Source: Treponema sp. J25 (GTDB lineage Bacteria > Spirochaetota > Spirochaetia > Treponematales > Breznakiellaceae). From it: a stretch of 64,000 nucleotides of DNA. A program made the position numbers and the translations under genes. Shown here one piece after another: positions 35,501 to 43,790 of this stretch. Location: positions 56,775-120,774 of the forward strand of contig NZ_PTQW01000009.1 in the NCBI RefSeq assembly GCF_004343725.1. Reading direction: 5' to 3'. The first letter of the stretch is position 1; every line of letters starts with the position of its first letter. The notes under the pieces were generated by a model. It had not been told where the DNA came from. It saw nothing but the letters and a program-made list of their open reading frames with translations, and did no database searches.

Positions 35501-38500
35501 GTTCTGGAAACCGCCCAGGGAAAAGCGGGCCCCCTTCCTATTCAGGTATCTGGAAAGGATACAACGGGGAAGAGTGGCTCTGCCACGGCCCAGGTTACCT
35601 TTGACCCTTCCATTGAAAAGCCCCTGCTTTCGCTGTATTCGATAGAGGCCGATGAAAGTTCCAGAGGTACTGGGGTAAGCCAGAACGGAACTCCCTCCGC
35701 CGGACCTTCCCTCGTGGCCCTTGCTACCTCTTCCTTTGGGATTGCCTCATATAAAGTAACTATAAACAAAGAGAGTCCCCAAACGATAGAAACCCCTGGT
35801 TTTGTGGAGTTGCCCCTGGCAAATCTTGCTGCCGGGAGTCACAGCATCACCGTGGTGGCCACCGACCTGAGCGGAAAAGAAACGGACCAGGCTCGACAGA
35901 CCCTGCAACGGCGAGGGACCCCGCCGCTAATGCAGGAACTTGCGGTGGTCGCAAAGAATAGCAGGGTTCTGCTGGATGGAGCCGACGCACTACCCCTCGA
36001 TAGCGGCATGGTACTGGAAGGGCTTGTCCGGGCACCCGAGGGCCTGAGCAAGGTGGAAGTGACGGTGCAGGAAGGTCCTCCATTACGGGGGACTATTAAG
36101 AAAGCCTCAAGCGGCGATTTTACCTTCCAGGTCCCTGTCCCCGGGAATCTTCCCTTTGATCGCACTGCCTGGAATATCCTCCTTACCGATGAAAAGGGAA
36201 ACACCGCCCGCCGGCTTGTATCGTTGTATCGGATTTTCCCCGTTTCTAACCCACGACAATTCGATGGGGAAGGGATATATGGTGAGGATTCCCGGATCGA
36301 CGCAGAAAAGACCACCCTTCGGTTTACCGATGAAAGGCCCCTCATTCTCCGTTTTGTGGGCCGCCCTATTCAGCAAATCCGTTTTGAACCAGCGACGGAT
36401 CTCTTATCCATAGAATATACGGGGTCTCTCGTGACAGTTACGCCCCGAAAGAATGGAACATATCGGGGAAACCTGATAGTGAAAACCATCGATGGGGACA
36501 ACATTCCCTGGGGAGTAAAGGACTACGTCCTTGCCTTCCAGTCTCCGGTGGTTCAAATCCAGCAACCCCAGGAAGATGGGTGGTACCGGAGCGACATCCC
36601 GCTTCTTTTTGAATATGACCAGGCTGAAAGGGTTAAAAAAATTACCTGGTCCCTCGATGGGGAGCGGTGGCAGGAAATTTCCCTCCTTCCAGAAAAAGCT
36701 AATCCTCGCCGTTACGGCGGAAATCTTCCCCTTAACGATGTGGCAACCCTTGGCGGGGCTGCCACCTCCTTCCTTCCCTCCGGCACGGGGGCGATAACGG
36801 TCTGGTTCCGATTCGAAAACGATGTGGGTCGTTTTGCGGAATTCTCTCGGACCATCAATATTGATACGGAAGTGCCCCAGGTGGTGCCAATACTGCCACC
36901 TTCAACCGATACGGTGAACGGTACCATTACGACGGCGGTAACGGTATCTGATAGCGGCCAGGTGGCCCGCATCGAATACAGCCCCGATGGCGGGACAAGC
37001 TGGCAGGTAATGGAGAATACCGCTTATGGGGTCGGTTCCTTTGATGCGAGCGCTAAAGGGGCGAGCCCTGATAAGGCTCAGTATCGGGTAACCGATCGGG
37101 CGGGGAATGTCACCCTTTACAAAGGAAATTTCCTGGTAGATGTCGGTCAGGACAAGCCGATCGTCTTGATTCAGTTGCCCGCAGAACAGGAAATTATCCG
37201 CAATGATTTTACCATCTCCGGGGCGGTCTTTGACGATGATGGCCTTGCGGCAATCCATTATCGGTTTGATAAAGGCCCCTTTGTTCGGCTTCCCTTAGAA
37301 GGGAACGGGTTTGTTATTCCAGTGTCCCTGGCGGATACGACCGATAACGAACATACGGTGGAGATCTTTGGAGAAGATATCTACGGGGTTACCTCTGATC
37401 CGGTAAAACGGACCTACCGAATTTCAAAAGAAGAACCCCGGGCTACGGTACTCAGCCCCAGTCTGGATACTACCGTCCGGGGGATCGTGACCATTAAGGG
37501 GTCCGCTTCGGATGCGAACGGCATTGCTACAGTGGAACTTTCCTTTGATAATGCCCTTACCTTTAACCAGGTGCTGGGAACCACCGAATGGACCTATCGA
37601 CTGGATACCCGAATTCTGAAAGATGGACTCCACTCTCTCTATGTTCGGCCTACGGATAGATACGAAACCACGGGCTTTTTTGCGGGTCTCATTTCGGTGG
37701 ACAACACCCCGCCGGAGCTTTCTCTTGATGTGCCGGTGGATATGAAAACCTATCGGGGAAAAATTCCCTTGAGTGGCCGGGTTTCGGATAATCAGGAACT
37801 TATGTCCTGCGAGGTCTATCTTTTTAATAAGGCCGCCCCTGAAACCCATCAGAAAAAGGTCTCCCTTCCGCTGGATCCTATTATTTCCACGGAGATTGAT
37901 ATAGGAAACCTTCCCGCCGGCGAGTATGGGCTTCGGATTACCGCCACCGACAAGGCGGGGAACCAGACCACGGTAAGCCGGGACATAAAATTGGATCCTT
38001 CCTACTTTGATGAGCAGATAGCCATTGCTACGCCGGTGCGGGGGGAGCGGGTCTCAGGAAAGTTGCGGGTTCAGGGATTTATTCGCAGTAGCCGCATTCC
38101 CAGCGGGGTGAGCCTTTACGTGGATGGGCTTGATGTCATCACCGTGGCTCCTAACAGCCTGGGCTGGTTTGCCATCGATGTTCCAACCGATCAGATTAAG
38201 TCAGGAACCCATACCCTCGTGGTTCGGTACATCAATCAAGAGGGAGCTACGATTAGTAGCGAGGAGGTCCCTATCGAATGGCTCCGCTCTGGTCCCTGGC
38301 TCCAGGCAAAGGCCTTTGCCTCCGGTGATTATGTGCCCGGTAGGCCCTGGCTCGAAGGGACGGCGGGCTGGTTTGTGCATCCCCAGGACCTGGAACGGGA
38401 AGAAGCGGATGACCAGGCCCTGGCGACTCGCCTTGCCCAGGAAAGTCCCCCTCAAAAGGTGGATGTAAAAAAACTGGCCCGAGAAAGGGCCCAGGGGCGC

Positions 38501-39316
38501 CAGGTACTGGCGGTGGAGGTAAGCCTCGATAACGGACGGTCCTTCCTCCCTGCCCAGGGAACGGATCGATGGAAGTTCCGTCTCCAGACCCAGGAGTATC
38601 CCGAAGGGCCCCTTCCCCTGGTAATCCGGGCCCGGTTTAAGAATGGAGACATGGCGGTTTCAAAACTTCTCTTAAATCTTGATAAGACGGCCCCCGAAAT
38701 CAAGATGCTCTTCCCCGTAGAAGGAGGGCGTTACAACGAAAAGCTGCCGGTATATGGCATTGCCTCCGACGATGTCCAGCTTTCTTCGGTCCAGGTAGTG
38801 TTCCGCCGGGGCGATAAAGCGGGCTATGAGGTCCCCGCCTTCATTCAGGGGCTCTATATCGATGGGGGATACATGGGTGAAAGCCTTTACAATGTGGGAT
38901 TGGGGCTCACCTTCTTCGATAACAACGTAAAACTTCAGGGGACCTTTGGCTATATTCCCCAGACCTATATGGGAGAAGAACAACGATTCTATGGAAATGT
39001 CTACAGTGGGAAGCTTCTGGCTAACGTGGCGGCCTTGCCCTTTAGTTATTTCTTTGGGCCCGACTGGAATTTCCTTTCAGCCCATGTGGCCCTAGGGGCA
39101 AAGTTTAGCTACTTCACCGAAACTTCGAGCGGCACCCCCCTGATGCTCAGCGCAGTGGTGGGCCAGTTGGAATTCCCCCACTTCACCCTTGAAAAATGGA
39201 GCTATTTTAGCAAGTTCTCCCTCTACACCGAGTTCCAGGCCTGGTTCATATCCGCTGAGGTGGAGGGGGGTATTAAAACCCGCCTTTCCTTTGGAGCAAG
39301 GACCAGCGTGTTTTAA
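32564..39316 (+). CDS. Giant Ig-repeat surface protein with C-terminal beta-barrel
   Basis: A protein of about 2250 residues. A Sec signal (MAWWMVWIIFCMGPLMGLSA) is followed by about 16 tandem bacterial Ig-like units of roughly 90-120 residues. Each starts with a strand such as PVITIAAP, PVIELVYP, PSITLEVP, PQIELISP or PEIKMLFP and contains a GxxxDxxGVxxVxxSxD-like core. Two units (around 600-680 and 1230-1310) have a different FTDER-containing insert. The last 150 residues (GYMGESLYNVGLGLTFFDNNVKLQGTFGY to SFGARTSVF) alternate amphipathic strands ending in a final Phe, as expected of a small outer-membrane barrel. The start could also be ATG 32525 or 32555. It probably anchors by the barrel and displays the Ig stalk. 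Confidence 0.8.
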   Translation: MHTKKVMAWWMVWIIFCMGPLMGLSAGGQGEEKKEKAAGLENWSSAFDISTKKPGTYNIYAEAQDSAGNKKVAGPINIYVDPASDLPQVSIANPLPRMHVTGDLNIVGTCSDDDGVHEVYVKIDNGEWITAKGKEFWSVYMPAGTIPDGRRKITVKGMDINGLAGPEKTVIFDMDRQKPVITIAAPAEGALLSGKIEIRGIATDANEVVKVEYSIDNGKNYVPAKGNWDRKKGEFSFVAPIDTKVIPSGPTVVLVRATDGCGSVGIKPVIFVVDNKPPVIELVYPKQGEAVDRQVRFMGKVQDDVAVATLTWAIGKDSGEIPLRAGDPYWNVAYTLPDSVQKELELVLTARDTIGNTSSKKYRIPIDRERDLPRISLIQTRPALLSGPSDARKGKGPESRTVRTEGSLFVSGRVQDDDGVKELRYWLNKDSPTVISTTGAFSVELANLAVGTHTLSFQAVDVHGTVGPVTTLTIEDVGPPPTLSIEAVEFGRGGKDSRREPFVPGMELAPDSQASLVVKLSGGYKNESLSYTFGNEKSQSLSVKGNISGQVLVPVPATGPFGVIPLLLEVTDGAGRKGTLKTQLYLTNYGVVRGEPAFDFTDERIDEAGRVVFVPEKDGMPRPLVGRAIGRDLVSVKLVPDSSLCTVRLQDNRVYIEMKGEGVSGPHVVVGIDGRGHEIRSQAFTFVADWQGPSITLEVPANSFVRTPSFVVKGAVEDPAGIVALRYQIRDSRFQVVMEENVPLTAPSQRGNAPRDSGTSPQRVPLGLTLPLEKLPDGAYWIQLVARDGGGNVSSRGIALYKDTEGPQIELISPTGAVSLPVVAGIVRDPAGLAELSYRVDEGPFQSFPAVEVFALPLQVLAEDVPHQVRIRAVDRAGNETVLTVSNEVLRALRQGQGTLPAPEGSGAADGKAGSAKGAVPRFQILYPSGTVGNRTILLFTVESGAPLSGVNWAVGNKKGALTAEDLLVVRENLYAGVVVLETAQGKAGPLPIQVSGKDTTGKSGSATAQVTFDPSIEKPLLSLYSIEADESSRGTGVSQNGTPSAGPSLVALATSSFGIASYKVTINKESPQTIETPGFVELPLANLAAGSHSITVVATDLSGKETDQARQTLQRRGTPPLMQELAVVAKNSRVLLDGADALPLDSGMVLEGLVRAPEGLSKVEVTVQEGPPLRGTIKKASSGDFTFQVPVPGNLPFDRTAWNILLTDEKGNTARRLVSLYRIFPVSNPRQFDGEGIYGEDSRIDAEKTTLRFTDERPLILRFVGRPIQQIRFEPATDLLSIEYTGSLVTVTPRKNGTYRGNLIVKTIDGDNIPWGVKDYVLAFQSPVVQIQQPQEDGWYRSDIPLLFEYDQAERVKKITWSLDGERWQEISLLPEKANPRRYGGNLPLNDVATLGGAATSFLPSGTGAITVWFRFENDVGRFAEFSRTINIDTEVPQVVPILPPSTDTVNGTITTAVTVSDSGQVARIEYSPDGGTSWQVMENTAYGVGSFDASAKGASPDKAQYRVTDRAGNVTLYKGNFLVDVGQDKPIVLIQLPAEQEIIRNDFTISGAVFDDDGLAAIHYRFDKGPFVRLPLEGNGFVIPVSLADTTDNEHTVEIFGEDIYGVTSDPVKRTYRISKEEPRATVLSPSLDTTVRGIVTIKGSASDANGIATVELSFDNALTFNQVLGTTEWTYRLDTRILKDGLHSLYVRPTDRYETTGFFAGLISVDNTPPELSLDVPVDMKTYRGKIPLSGRVSDNQELMSCEVYLFNKAAPETHQKKVSLPLDPIISTEIDIGNLPAGEYGLRITATDKAGNQTTVSRDIKLDPSYFDEQIAIATPVRGERVSGKLRVQGFIRSSRIPSGVSLYVDGLDVITVAPNSLGWFAIDVPTDQIKSGTHTLVVRYINQEGATISSEEVPIEWLRSGPWLQAKAFASGDYVPGRPWLEGTAGWFVHPQDLEREEADDQALATRLAQESPPQKVDVKKLARERAQGRQVLAVEVSLDNGRSFLPAQGTDRWKFRLQTQEYPEGPLPLVIRARFKNGDMAVSKLLLNLDKTAPEIKMLFPVEGGRYNEKLPVYGIASDDVQLSSVQVVFRRGDKAGYEVPAFIQGLYIDGGYMGESLYNVGLGLTFFDNNVKLQGTFGYIPQTYMGEEQRFYGNVYSGKLLANVAALPFSYFFGPDWNFLSAHVALGAKFSYFTETSSGTPLMLSAVVGQLEFPHFTLEKWSYFSKFSLYTEFQAWFISAEVEGGIKTRLSFGARTSVF

Positions 39317-39323
39317 AAGCTAC

Positions 39324-39353
39324 GGGGGCCTTTGGGGAAAGGCCCCCTTTTTT
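39324..39353 (+). terminator. Terminator of the Ig-repeat gene
   Basis: GGGGGCCTTT and AAAGGCCCCC form a perfect ten-base stem with a GGGG loop and a tail of six T, starting seven bases after the stop codon. Confidence 0.9.
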
Positions 39354-39581
39354 CTTGGCGGGTGTATCCTCTGTCTTAAGGGTAACATCCCCTTGGCCCG
39401 GGCGCTCAGGTTTTCCCTGTGCTCGGGCTTTCCCTTTTTGGGCTTTGTTCCGAAGGACGTTGCGAACGAGGTGGTTTTCCTTACTTACAAAAAGTAGCCG
39501 CCCCCAGACTGTCAGGATAAAAACCTACTTATACAGCGCAGCACTTATGTAGAAGGCGGCACCCGTAGCAGGTCAGATGCT

Positions 39582-40175
39582 TTATGCCCGGAGGTTCTCT
39601 ATAGCCAGGTTGATGGAGTGGCGGATTTCATCAATGGAGGTCCGCCTGAGAACTACGAGGCGGAAAATCGCCGCCTCGATAAGGCCGTAGAGCATGTCGT
39701 CGGCGGTTTTTACATTCACCGGTTTTAGCTCTCCCCGGCGAATTCCTTCGATAACAATGGTGGCCAGAATGTGACGGAGCCGAATCGTCCTGCGCCGGAC
39801 CCGGTAATCCGTGTCGGTTCCGCTTTTGGAAAGGTACAGAAGGTAGTTTAGCACCACCGAAAGGAGGCGCCGATTTTCCTGGAGCCGATCCATGATAAGA
39901 CCCAACACCTGTTTCAGCTTATCCGCCGCAGGAAGGCTCCCATCCTGCCGGACCCGTTTCAGGTCTTCTTCCACCGATGAAAGAAGCTGCTTAATACTGA
40001 AATTAAATATTTCCCGTTTGTTTTTAAAATAGAGATAGAGGGTGGTGCGGGTAATGCCACAGCGATCGGCTATCTTTTGAAAGGTCGTGTCTTCGAACCC
40101 CTCTTCTACAAAAACATCCAGGGCTCGCTCAAGAATTTCTTTCCGTCGTTTTTCATGTTCCACGATGATGGACAT
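39582..40175 (-). CDS. TetR-family transcriptional regulator
   Basis: A 197-residue regulator. The N-terminal TetR helix-turn-helix reads EKRRKEILERALDVFVEEGFEDTTFQKIADRCGITRTTLYLYFKNKREIF, with the typical LYxYFxxK ending. The all-helical C-terminal part carries the ligand pocket and dimer interface. AGGAG precedes ATG 40175. The start lies 23 bases inside the end of the upstream rlmL-like gene, so it is probably co-transcribed. The ligand and targets are unknown. The 228 bases between the terminator at 39353 and this gene hold nothing I can identify. Confidence 0.92.
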   Translation of the reverse strand: MSIIVEHEKRRKEILERALDVFVEEGFEDTTFQKIADRCGITRTTLYLYFKNKREIFNFSIKQLLSSVEEDLKRVRQDGSLPAADKLKQVLGLIMDRLQENRRLLSVVLNYLLYLSKSGTDTDYRVRRRTIRLRHILATIVIEGIRRGELKPVNVKTADDMLYGLIEAAIFRLVVLRRTSIDEIRHSINLAIENLRA

Positions 40176-41430
40176 AGGATGCTCCTGTGTAAGGTTTTTT
40201 TACGTTTTCTGAAAAGCGGGGCGACTTGTTTTGATCCAGGGGAGCTTCCCGGGGCACCCCTTCCGGTAACGAATCGTACAGGTAGATAATCGAAGGAAGG
40301 GCCCCATTGGTGATTTTTCGTACCGAGGTTGCCCGGTAACCAAAATGGGATTCGAAACCGGGGTGGGTGGTAATCACCGCCAGTTTCCAGCCCGCAAAAT
40401 GGGGAACCTGTTGCCCAAAGAGCCGGTACAGGGCCTCCGCTTCTTCTTGAGAGCCAAGCCGCTCCCCATAGGGGGGATTGGTAATCAGAAAACCCTGTTC
40501 TTCGCCGGATCGCAGTTCTTCGATGGAACAGCGCCGGAAGGTAGGAAGTTTTGCAGCGGATACCGTAGAAGGATGGTATTCTTCCCCGGGACGATGGATG
40601 AGCTGTAGGGCCCGTTCCAGGTTGTGCCGGGCCCCCTCCACGGCACTCTTATCCTTATCGCTTCCTTGGATATACAGAGGAATATCGGTGCGAATGGTTC
40701 CTTTCAGTTCTTTGCGAAGGGCCTCTTCTAAAGCGAGGTCCCCAAACGGAAGCTGAGAAAGGGCAAAGGTTTTTCCCAGGCCCGGCGGAACCTCCCAGGC
40801 ATACAGGGCTGCCTCAATAAGGATAGTCCCTGATCCACAGAAGGGATCGTAGAGGGGAAATTTTCTGCGCCACCCCGAAAGAAGCACCAGCGCAGCCGCA
40901 GTGGTTTCCCGGAGGGGGGCCACACCCCCTTCCTGGCGGTATCCCCGTTTAAAAAGGGGCTCCCCCGTTATATCTAACAGGACCTGGACCTGATCCTTTT
41001 CCACATAGACCCGAAGACTTATCGGATCCCCCGTTTCTGGAAGGCGTCGGACCTTCCAGAGGGAACAAAGCCGGTCCACCAGGGCCTTATGCACCACCGA
41101 CTGGATACTGGTGATGGCGGTCAACCGTGAATGGGCACTATGGACTTTTGAAACAACTATGGGCCTGTTTCGAGGGAGGTAGTTTTCCCAGGGTATGTTC
41201 CGGGCCCCTTCATAGAGGGCATCAAAGTCCTGGGCCTCATAGCGGCCTGCTTCAAGGAGGAGCCGATCCGCCGTACGCAGCATAAAAAGGGATCGATACA
41301 TTCCCCCAAGATCTGTTTGATACCGCAGACGACCAGGATGGGAATCGGTAATGGAAAAGCCCAGTTTTCGCAATTCGTTGGCCAGGACCTTTTCTGCTCC
41401 GATTGCACAGAGGGCAATCACCGTAAACAT
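40153..41430 (-). CDS. rlmL: THUMP-domain RNA methyltransferase (RlmL/YpsC type)
   Basis: A 425-residue enzyme. The N-terminal ferredoxin-like and THUMP domains (MFTVIALCAIGAEKVLANELRKLGF, then about 50-160) bind RNA. The C-terminal Rossmann domain has the SAM motif YDPFCGSGTILIEAALYAW and the N6/N2-methyltransferase motif LITNPPYGERLG. It matches E. coli RlmL, which makes m2G2445 in 23S rRNA, but has no RlmK-like C-terminal half, as in B. subtilis YpsC. No Shine-Dalgarno lies before the ATG; a promoter lies close enough to give a leaderless mRNA. The RlmM-like gene follows on the same strand upstream. Confidence 0.85.
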   Translation of the reverse strand: MFTVIALCAIGAEKVLANELRKLGFSITDSHPGRLRYQTDLGGMYRSLFMLRTADRLLLEAGRYEAQDFDALYEGARNIPWENYLPRNRPIVVSKVHSAHSRLTAITSIQSVVHKALVDRLCSLWKVRRLPETGDPISLRVYVEKDQVQVLLDITGEPLFKRGYRQEGGVAPLRETTAAALVLLSGWRRKFPLYDPFCGSGTILIEAALYAWEVPPGLGKTFALSQLPFGDLALEEALRKELKGTIRTDIPLYIQGSDKDKSAVEGARHNLERALQLIHRPGEEYHPSTVSAAKLPTFRRCSIEELRSGEEQGFLITNPPYGERLGSQEEAEALYRLFGQQVPHFAGWKLAVITTHPGFESHFGYRATSVRKITNGALPSIIYLYDSLPEGVPREAPLDQNKSPRFSENVKKPYTGASYVHHRGT

Positions 41431-41437
41431 AAACTAT

Positions 41438-41466
41438 ACAATAACAAGCTTTCAGCTTTTGTGCAA
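41438..41466 (-). promoter_or_regulatory. Promoter of the rlmL-like gene, likely leaderless
   Basis: On the minus strand TTGCAC (41466-41461) and TATTGT (41443-41438) are spaced by 17 bases. The start codon at 41430 follows the -10 by seven bases with no ribosome-binding site between. Confidence 0.45.
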
Positions 41467-41522
41467 TTGTCTGTTTAGATGGTACCTATCCTGGCTTTTT
41501 GAACGCCGGGGCTGGCATTTTT

Positions 41523-42515
41523 TTATTTGCAGAGTGGTTCCTCTGTCATGGGTACGGGAAATACCGCCTTTCCCTCAGGGCGATCGGTGCTTTCGCCGGG
41601 ATGCCGGTACAGCCAGGTAAGCTCGTGTTTGTTGTAGGAAAGGTGCACCACGGTGCTTCCGGGAATCGCCGCAAAACGGGCGGTGGTTTCCATGTCCGGG
41701 TCTCCCTGCATTTTTATCGTACATACATAGTTTTTTGCAAGCCCCAGGGAAAGCCACTGTTCTATCCAGCCAAAAAGCCGGGGAGGGTAACAGATGACGT
41801 CGCTGAACACCCAGTCCACTGGTCCCAGGTCCTGGGGTTTTAACGTAAAGGCGTCGTGTTTCACGTACCGTACCAGGGGGTGCTCCATGAGGTGCGGTGC
41901 CAGGGGCGCCCGATCGATAGCAATGACCTGAGCGCCTAACCGGGTGAGCACCCAGGTCCACCCGCCGGGCGATGCCCCCGCATCAATGCAAAGATCCCCA
42001 GGGCCGGGCCAGGCCCCAAGGCGTACCAGGGCTTCCTGTAACTTAAGGTAGGCCCGGCTTGGGGGATCGATCTTGTTTTCTACAAATTGAATGGTTCCCC
42101 CCGGGAAGGGGCTTGTGGTGTGGGCCGATGCCAGAAGGGTATGCTCATCAAGAAGGGTCCAGGCCCCCATGGGCGCTGGGGGAACTACAAAAGGAAATTC
42201 CCGGGGCTTGTCCAGGGGAATATGGGGGAGTTGCTCCTGGATAAGCTGACCACGACGGAAGTTTCTAACAAGAAGGGGGGCCCAGTTGCGCTGGATGCTT
42301 TTAAGGAGGCGGGCCGCTTCGGAAATAGAGGTAAAATGGGCCATAAAGGGATTAAGCCAGATATTCTGGACCCAGAAGGCCTTTGTGGGGATCCTCCGGT
42401 AGTACAGGGGCCCCCACTGGTTGTCCCAGGAGCCCAGTTCCTTTTCAAGGTGATCCACAAATTCGGGGAGGGCCTGGTATACCCAGCCGGGAAGTTGTTC
42501 GATTGGCGATGCCAT
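41523..42515 (-). CDS. rlmM: RlmM-like FtsJ-domain 23S rRNA 2'-O-methyltransferase
   Basis: A 330-residue protein. The N-terminal half is a THUMP-like RNA-binding region. The C-terminal half is an RrmJ/FtsJ methyltransferase with the SAM loop LCIDAGASPGGWTWVLTRLGAQVIAIDRAP, the catalytic Asp in VDWVFSDVICYPP and the Lys in VCTIKMQGD. This matches RlmM, which methylates the 2'-OH of C2498 in 23S rRNA. The start overlaps the end of the PilZ gene by one base. The 92 bases between it and rlmL contain the rlmL promoter. Confidence 0.82.
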   Translation of the reverse strand: MASPIEQLPGWVYQALPEFVDHLEKELGSWDNQWGPLYYRRIPTKAFWVQNIWLNPFMAHFTSISEAARLLKSIQRNWAPLLVRNFRRGQLIQEQLPHIPLDKPREFPFVVPPAPMGAWTLLDEHTLLASAHTTSPFPGGTIQFVENKIDPPSRAYLKLQEALVRLGAWPGPGDLCIDAGASPGGWTWVLTRLGAQVIAIDRAPLAPHLMEHPLVRYVKHDAFTLKPQDLGPVDWVFSDVICYPPRLFGWIEQWLSLGLAKNYVCTIKMQGDPDMETTARFAAIPGSTVVHLSYNKHELTWLYRHPGESTDRPEGKAVFPVPMTEEPLCK

Positions 42516-42871
42516 TAGGATGCTCCCGCAGAACTCGGGTGATTTTGTTTCCAGGCAAGATAATCCAGGTAGTGGAAAAAGCTTTTTCCCCGGGGAGAGC
42601 GGAGAATGTAGAACCCTACCTCAAAGGAGTCGTAACTTGCCAGGGACCAGCGAACTTCGGCGGTAAGTTCAAAGGGCTCAACGTTTGCCTGGCCTTCGGG
42701 AATGATCTCTATTTCGTGGATTTCTCCTACCGAAAGGGCTATGGCGGCGCTAAATTCCAGTCTACACCCGGTAATGGAAAGATCCTTTACGAAGGCTTCG
42801 CCCTGCAGAAGATTCTTAAGCCGTGCCTGGGCTATCGTAGGATATCGTGGAAAGGCCCGTTTATTCACCAT
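42515..42871 (-). CDS. PilZ-domain protein (c-di-GMP receptor)
   Basis: A 118-residue single PilZ domain. Both c-di-GMP-binding motifs are visible: an RxxxR-like KRAFPRY at residues 4-10 and DLSITGCRLEF, matching (D/N)xSxxG, near residue 30. The remainder forms the small beta-barrel (ELTAEVRWSLASYDSFEVGFYIL). It should bind cyclic di-GMP and act on an unknown partner, often motility or adhesion. It is the first gene of a two-gene operon with rlmM. A promoter with a good -35 sits just before its ATG, and no Shine-Dalgarno is present. Confidence 0.88.
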   Translation of the reverse strand: MVNKRAFPRYPTIAQARLKNLLQGEAFVKDLSITGCRLEFSAAIALSVGEIHEIEIIPEGQANVEPFELTAEVRWSLASYDSFEVGFYILRSPRGKSFFHYLDYLAWKQNHPSSAGAS

Positions 42872-42878
42872 ACTCTAT

Positions 42879-42907
42879 ATTGTGCTGGTTCTCTCGTCTC
42901 CCGTCAA
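42879..42907 (-). promoter_or_regulatory. Promoter of the pilZ-rlmM operon, likely leaderless
   Basis: On the minus strand TTGACG (42907-42902) and CACAAT (42884-42879) are separated by 17 bases. ATG 42871 follows the -10 by seven bases. Confidence 0.5.
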
Positions 42908-42997
42908 TTCGGGGAAAGAAGACTTTCCTTGTTTCTGGACTCTCTAAAGAAATTCTTCATTCCATAGGTTAAACTTGAAGAAATTTCCCTATGGGTT

Positions 42998-43018
42998 ATT
43001 AAAAGGTGTCCTTTTAAT
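42998..43018. promoter_or_regulatory. Inverted repeat in the pilZ/XRE divergent region
   Basis: ATTAAAAGG and CCTTTTAAT form perfect nine-base arms around TGT. It lies about 110 bases upstream of the XRE-cupin gene and could be its operator. It lacks a T-run, so a terminator is unlikely. Confidence 0.4.
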
Positions 43019-43127
43019 ATGCCTTCTCTGTAATTATAACCCTTGCGTATCCTCTTTCTTTTTGTAATATTGATAGAAAGGGCGCTGCCCTCTACAAAAA
43101 TCTTGGCCGAGATGAACGGAGGATCCC

Positions 43128-43694
43128 ATGGATCGTGAAAGTAATCCGGGTAAACGGATACGAAAAATTCGAGAAACCAACGCAATTTCCCGGGAAGACC
43201 TGGCCGAACGGAGCCATATTCCGGTGGAATTGCTTAAGAAAATAGAGGAAGAAGACTATCTCCCCGACCTGGCCCCTCTTGTAAAAATCGCCCGGGCCCT
43301 GGGGGTTCGCCTGGGTACCTTGCTGGATGATTATGAAGAACTGGGACCCGTGGTCTGTAAAAAGGGAAGTTCCGAAGAGGTATTTCGGTTTACCGCTCGA
43401 AACGCCCAGAGTCCTGAGGGCCTTGTTTTTAATGCCCTTGCGGCCCATAAGGCGGGTCGGGCCATGGAACCCTTCCTTGTGGAAGTGCGGAAAGATGCCA
43501 ATCCGGCCCTCTCGAGCCACGAAGGGGAGGAGTTCCTCTACGTTCTCGAAGGAGCCATAAAGGTAGAGTACGGTACCACCGCGTACAATCTTGAACAGGG
43601 GGACTCCATCTATTATGAATCTATCGTTCCCCATCGAGTCATAGCCCAGGGAGGAACCGCTCGTATCCTGGCGGTGCTCTACACGCCCCATTAA
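43128..43694 (+). CDS. XRE-family regulator with C-terminal cupin domain
   Basis: A 188-residue regulator. The helix-turn-helix (GKRIRKIRETNAISREDLAERSHIPVELLKKIEEED) occupies residues 8-62. A cupin_2 sensor domain (HEGEEFLYVLEGAIKVEYGTTAYNLEQGDSIYYESIVPHRVIAQG) occupies about 110-185. ACGGAGG lies before the ATG. Regulators of this type sense a small metabolite through the cupin. This one sits directly upstream of an acyl-CoA ligase gene, a common pairing, and probably controls it in response to a carboxylic acid or its CoA ester. Confidence 0.9.
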   Translation: MDRESNPGKRIRKIRETNAISREDLAERSHIPVELLKKIEEEDYLPDLAPLVKIARALGVRLGTLLDDYEELGPVVCKKGSSEEVFRFTARNAQSPEGLVFNALAAHKAGRAMEPFLVEVRKDANPALSSHEGEEFLYVLEGAIKVEYGTTAYNLEQGDSIYYESIVPHRVIAQGGTARILAVLYTPH

Positions 43695-43714
43695 GGTTTA
43701 GACGACGAAGTGTT

Positions 43715-43766
43715 ACAGCCCCTGAGCCAGAACCTGATGTGGGGGTAAAACTGCCGAAGGGGCTGT
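43715..43766 (+). other. Hairpin between XRE-cupin and acyl-CoA ligase genes
   Basis: ACAGCCCCT (43715-43723) pairs perfectly with AGGGGCTGT (43758-43766) around a 34-base loop. It has no T-tail and precedes the ligase Shine-Dalgarno (AGGAGG). It could affect transcript stability or coupling between the two genes. Confidence 0.35.
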
Positions 43767-43790
43767 GTTGAAGGAACATAAGGAGGTGCC

